This document shows positions 60,901 through 64,000 of a stretch of DNA of 64,000 bases, piece after piece (position 1 is the stretch's first letter; every line of letters begins with the position of its first letter). The translations under genes were made by a program, and so were the position numbers. This DNA comes from Karalla daura (lineage: Eukaryota > Chordata > Actinopteri > Chaetodontiformes > Leiognathidae). The notes beneath the pieces were generated by a model. The model saw only the letters and a list, made by a program, of their open reading frames with translations. It was not told where the DNA came from and made no database searches. Location: NCBI GenBank assembly GCA_029224185.1, contig CM055194.1:20900674-20964673 (forward strand), in the 5' to 3' direction.

Positions 60901-61382
60901 CTACAGGTCTATATGAACAGTCCAGATTTTACTCATTTCAAAATAAAAGCATGTATTTTTTTTTAAATGCTTGCGTCTACACTCTGGATACTCTCAAATT
61001 TCCTCTCAGAGTCTAAAACCACTCATTTAGGTCAATTGCAGAATCTAAAATTTCCCAAAGTGAGTAAAATAATGGATGTATGATGCTAGTCTTTGTTACT
61101 TTTCTATTTTGACTCATTCATGTTGCACAGTCAAAAATAGCACAGACAGGAGCTATAGGTCTCGCTTTCTGGTTGAACATGCTTGAACATATCCCTATTC
61201 CCACATCTGTAGTGTGTGTAGAAGCATGTGTCGATCTGCAATCTGTCCATATCTGTCCACCTCTGTGTCTGAACTGAAGTCCAGCTAAGGTGATGCTTTC
61301 CTCTGGGGAACATGAACAGCATAGAATCTCATGACAATTCATCCAAATGGTGATGTTTTGGCCTTAGCTGAGACCCATGCAG
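57941..61382. other. Upstream pex5l intron, block 12, candidate conserved sequence
   Basis: Bases 59040-59220 look like part of an old dispersed repeat (GATGCGATTTT and GATGCAAC motifs). From 59400 to 60180 the sequence is free of repeats, with homeodomain-type cores such as GAAATTAATTTAC, GGTAATTGG and GCTAATTGC. This texture is typical of vertebrate conserved non-coding elements, but conservation cannot be shown from one sequence. Confidence 0.35.
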
Positions 61383-61621
61383 ACCATCCATCCATTACGC
61401 ACTTTGAACCTGACTGCTGTTGCAGGGGTCCTCAGGAGCCTATCCACAATGTATATACGGCAAAACCATGGAATACATCCTATCACATGACGCACACAGG
61501 CATCATTCTTTCTCACAGTCTCCAATCAACATAAACATGCATGTTTTTGTCTATTTTGCACACTGACACTGGGAGAACATGAAAACTCTTTGCTGTGAGG
61601 CAACAGTGCTGACCACTCAGT
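61383..61621 (-). mobile_element. SINE-like repeat copy, antisense
   Basis: CCATCCATCCATTACGC, GTTGCAGGGGTCCTCAGGAG, AACATGCATGTTTTTG and the reversed head GTGCTGACCACTCAG occur in family order. Confidence 0.7.
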
Positions 61622-64000
61622 AAAAAATAAATATGAGATTGATCATTAATGCTGTAATGAGTGGTAGGAGTAGCAGCTCGGAAAGAAAACTGTGGTTTTA
61701 TGTTCTTTTTCAGTTCAGATGAGTTTAAATAACCAAATCTAAGTCTAAGTCACGGATGCTGAGCATAATCTTCCTACAGTATTTTGTACATTTGCAGAGG
61801 CGGGCCAGCACTAACTCATCACCGGGCAGTCCCTTTTAAATATGTGACTGGAAACGCTGCTCTCATCTGCCACGCTGACGTGCATATTTGTTTATCAACA
61901 GCTCTCATCCATGATAGCTCACATCTCTCCGGAGGACCGAACGCACGCTCCCTCCGCCTCAGCGCTGCGACGCCTGGTTTCTGGGCTAAATTAATTCCCA
62001 GTTGGAGAAAGACCATTATGAATGGATCAGGCGAGTGAGATGGATGGGCTCCCCGTTCCTTTCCCCGCAGCCTCGTGCTCCCGGTAACAAAGATGCCGGG
62101 GCTTGTCCTACTTTTTGTGGTAGGAAGAATGTGGCTTTGTACAGTAGCTCTGGGGACGCTCCATGTGGGGCTGCGAGGCCTGCCGTGTTAACCGGCTCGG
62201 AGCAGAAAGACACCCAGAGGAAATCTCCTAACACAGAGAATGATGTGGAGCCGTGAATTTGGGTGCCTCACATTGATTATATCCCTTCTCAGATTCGGGC
62301 TTCTTGTTTGACAAATCCTGCCACACTCTACACTACACACACACACACAAATTGTGCGTCTGCAGCGTAGGGCTGTGTATTTCTGTAGTCTGTGTTCAAT
62401 GTTGTTATGGATTTGCGGGGTGCCTTAGCATTTATCCTCTGTCACCATTACTGTCAAAATCATAGAACCACTGTCAAACCACAGAAACATGAGTTTGAGC
62501 ATAAAATCAGTAACTCCTCTGTCATGGTGCCTGTGAGGCGCCATTGTTTATCTTTCACAAGGCTATGGGAGGGTTGAGTTGCAAAAGAATGGCACAGCTG
62601 CCTGTCAAAAAACACACTTCATCTCTGGTAACTGATTTAAAGGTGACCAGAAATGTATGTACATATGTATGTAAATGAACAGAAAATGCCTGTTCCTTTA
62701 TCAATGGACACTGCTGGGCACTGAATGTGTCAGATCTCAGTCAAGCGGCATGAAAGCAAACTTCGCGAGTTTATGTGCCAGTTAATAACAATGTTATCTC
62801 ATGACACACACACACACACACACACATAAAAGCTGGTCTGGACCAAACTTTATCTAACATAAGTAAACCAATAGAGCTCAGCAAACCCCACATATGAACG
62901 GGAACTTTGGCGGTGATGAAACGGGCAGAAACCCTGAGCAGAACCAAGCAAATTAAGAGTTATGTAAAACCTTGCACCATTTCTCTAATGATGACCAAAG
63001 CACAAAGTGTTGGACATTTTTGATTAGCATACAGGCATGTATTTTTGTATGTGGTGTAACTATTATTTTGCCTTTTATGTTTATACACATTTGAACATTA
63101 AAACAAATTCTTGAATATTGAGTGTTGAGCATTCGAGTGCTTCTCACAACATGTCAGGGTTTACAGTAGAAGGTAGAGGAAAAAGCTGAGGCTGAGATTG
63201 AGGAAAAAATGGTTCACAATATCTGCAAAGAATTTTACAATATACTTCTCATCTCAGTTTTTATATAATGTATATTAACTAGATAGGTTTGATGAAAGGT
63301 TGTCCCCAAACAGGAATTCCAATGAAGTGCAGCATGATTTCTGATAAGGACCTGGGATGTCCTGACATCGTCTCCCCTCAGACGGACCACAAGAATTAAT
63401 GATGTGAAACTATGACTGTCAGAGACGGATTATGAACTTTATAACACGTTATAAACGTTAACATAAAATAAAAATGACTGAGTGTGATGGCTGTGCTGCA
63501 CGGGCCTCCCTCCTTATCTCTCATATCGCCCTTCGTCTTTCACACCCACATCTGTCCCTAATGTTCGCATTTTTGTGGTTTTACAGGATGGATGGATGGG
63601 TGGGTGTTAGGAGAGCACAGGCGACAGTGAAAATGACCAAATTCCCATGCTGTGTGGGCCAGAACAACAACTCCTGTCTCCTCAATCAGCTTATAGCACA
63701 ACTGCTGCTGATGTATGCCCGAATCCCTCTTAGTCTCCCACTAGTCCGCTTTACGAGCTCCACAAGCTGCTCAGGGCCGCTACAGAGCCTTAACTACCCA
63801 ACCAGGGAGAAGAAGAGATTCCCAGTATGAATCAAAACACCGCATCACCCCCACCCCCACCCGCACCACTGTCTCCAGGACCGGATGCCAGCCACTTGGT
63901 GACACGATGCAAATCCTTCGAGGTTGTTTATCGTTACTGCTCAGCAAACGTCACAAGCACACAGTGACATACAGCACATGTGAGATGGGATTCTGTGTGA
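61622..64000. other. Right end of the window
   Basis: The block holds short (AC)n tracts (62335-62349, 62804-62825), a short GATG-type run (63587-63606) and a C/A-rich run (63846-63867). No exon or promoter was recognised. Confidence 0.4.
62804..62825. repeat. (CA)n microsatellite
   Basis: CA run of 11 units; a shorter one is at 62335-62349. Confidence 0.9.

Overview
The window is nuclear DNA of a bony fish, most likely a spiny-rayed teleost. Three things point there: dozens of long (CA)n, (CT)n and (GT)n microsatellites, many decayed copies of short interspersed repeats typical of teleost genomes, and spliced exons of a vertebrate gene. No long open frame, bacterial gene, rRNA, CRISPR array or intact autonomous transposon was seen.

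The one gene I can identify is pex5l (PEX5-related protein, TRIP8b), an accessory subunit of HCN pacemaker channels, on the minus strand. Five internal coding exons lie at 19188-19077, 14911-14702, 12992-12907, 10101-10006 and 1020-904, in transcription order. Each has AG and GT splice borders. The phases join without a break (0-1, 1-1, 1-0, 0-0, 0-0) and give 207 codons covering the N-terminal linker and the HCN-binding core. The TPR-repeat exons that follow should lie left of base 1. The start codon and alternative N-terminal exons were not found and should lie further right, probably beyond 64000.

Layout: 1-19188 holds the exons and introns of 1.7 to 9.0 kb. From 19189 to 64000 there is about 45 kb without a recognised exon. 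It is best read as one or more large 5' introns of pex5l, possibly reaching an alternative promoter. It contains microsatellites, five G or C homopolymers of 12-29 bases, at least 14 copies (window-wide) of a SINE-like repeat with a tRNA-like head and an ATGGATGG tail, a MITE-like family bounded by GTTTCCATTA, and three copies of a family containing ATCGATTAATCG-like sequence. Between these lie unique blocks that look like candidate conserved non-coding elements.

The points most worth checking are in the splicing of pex5l. A (TG)12 tract directly abuts the acceptor of the HCN-core exon. A second exon has two acceptors 8 bases apart, one of which gives an immediate stop. The linker is much shorter than in mammals. 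I found no convincing new biological system.
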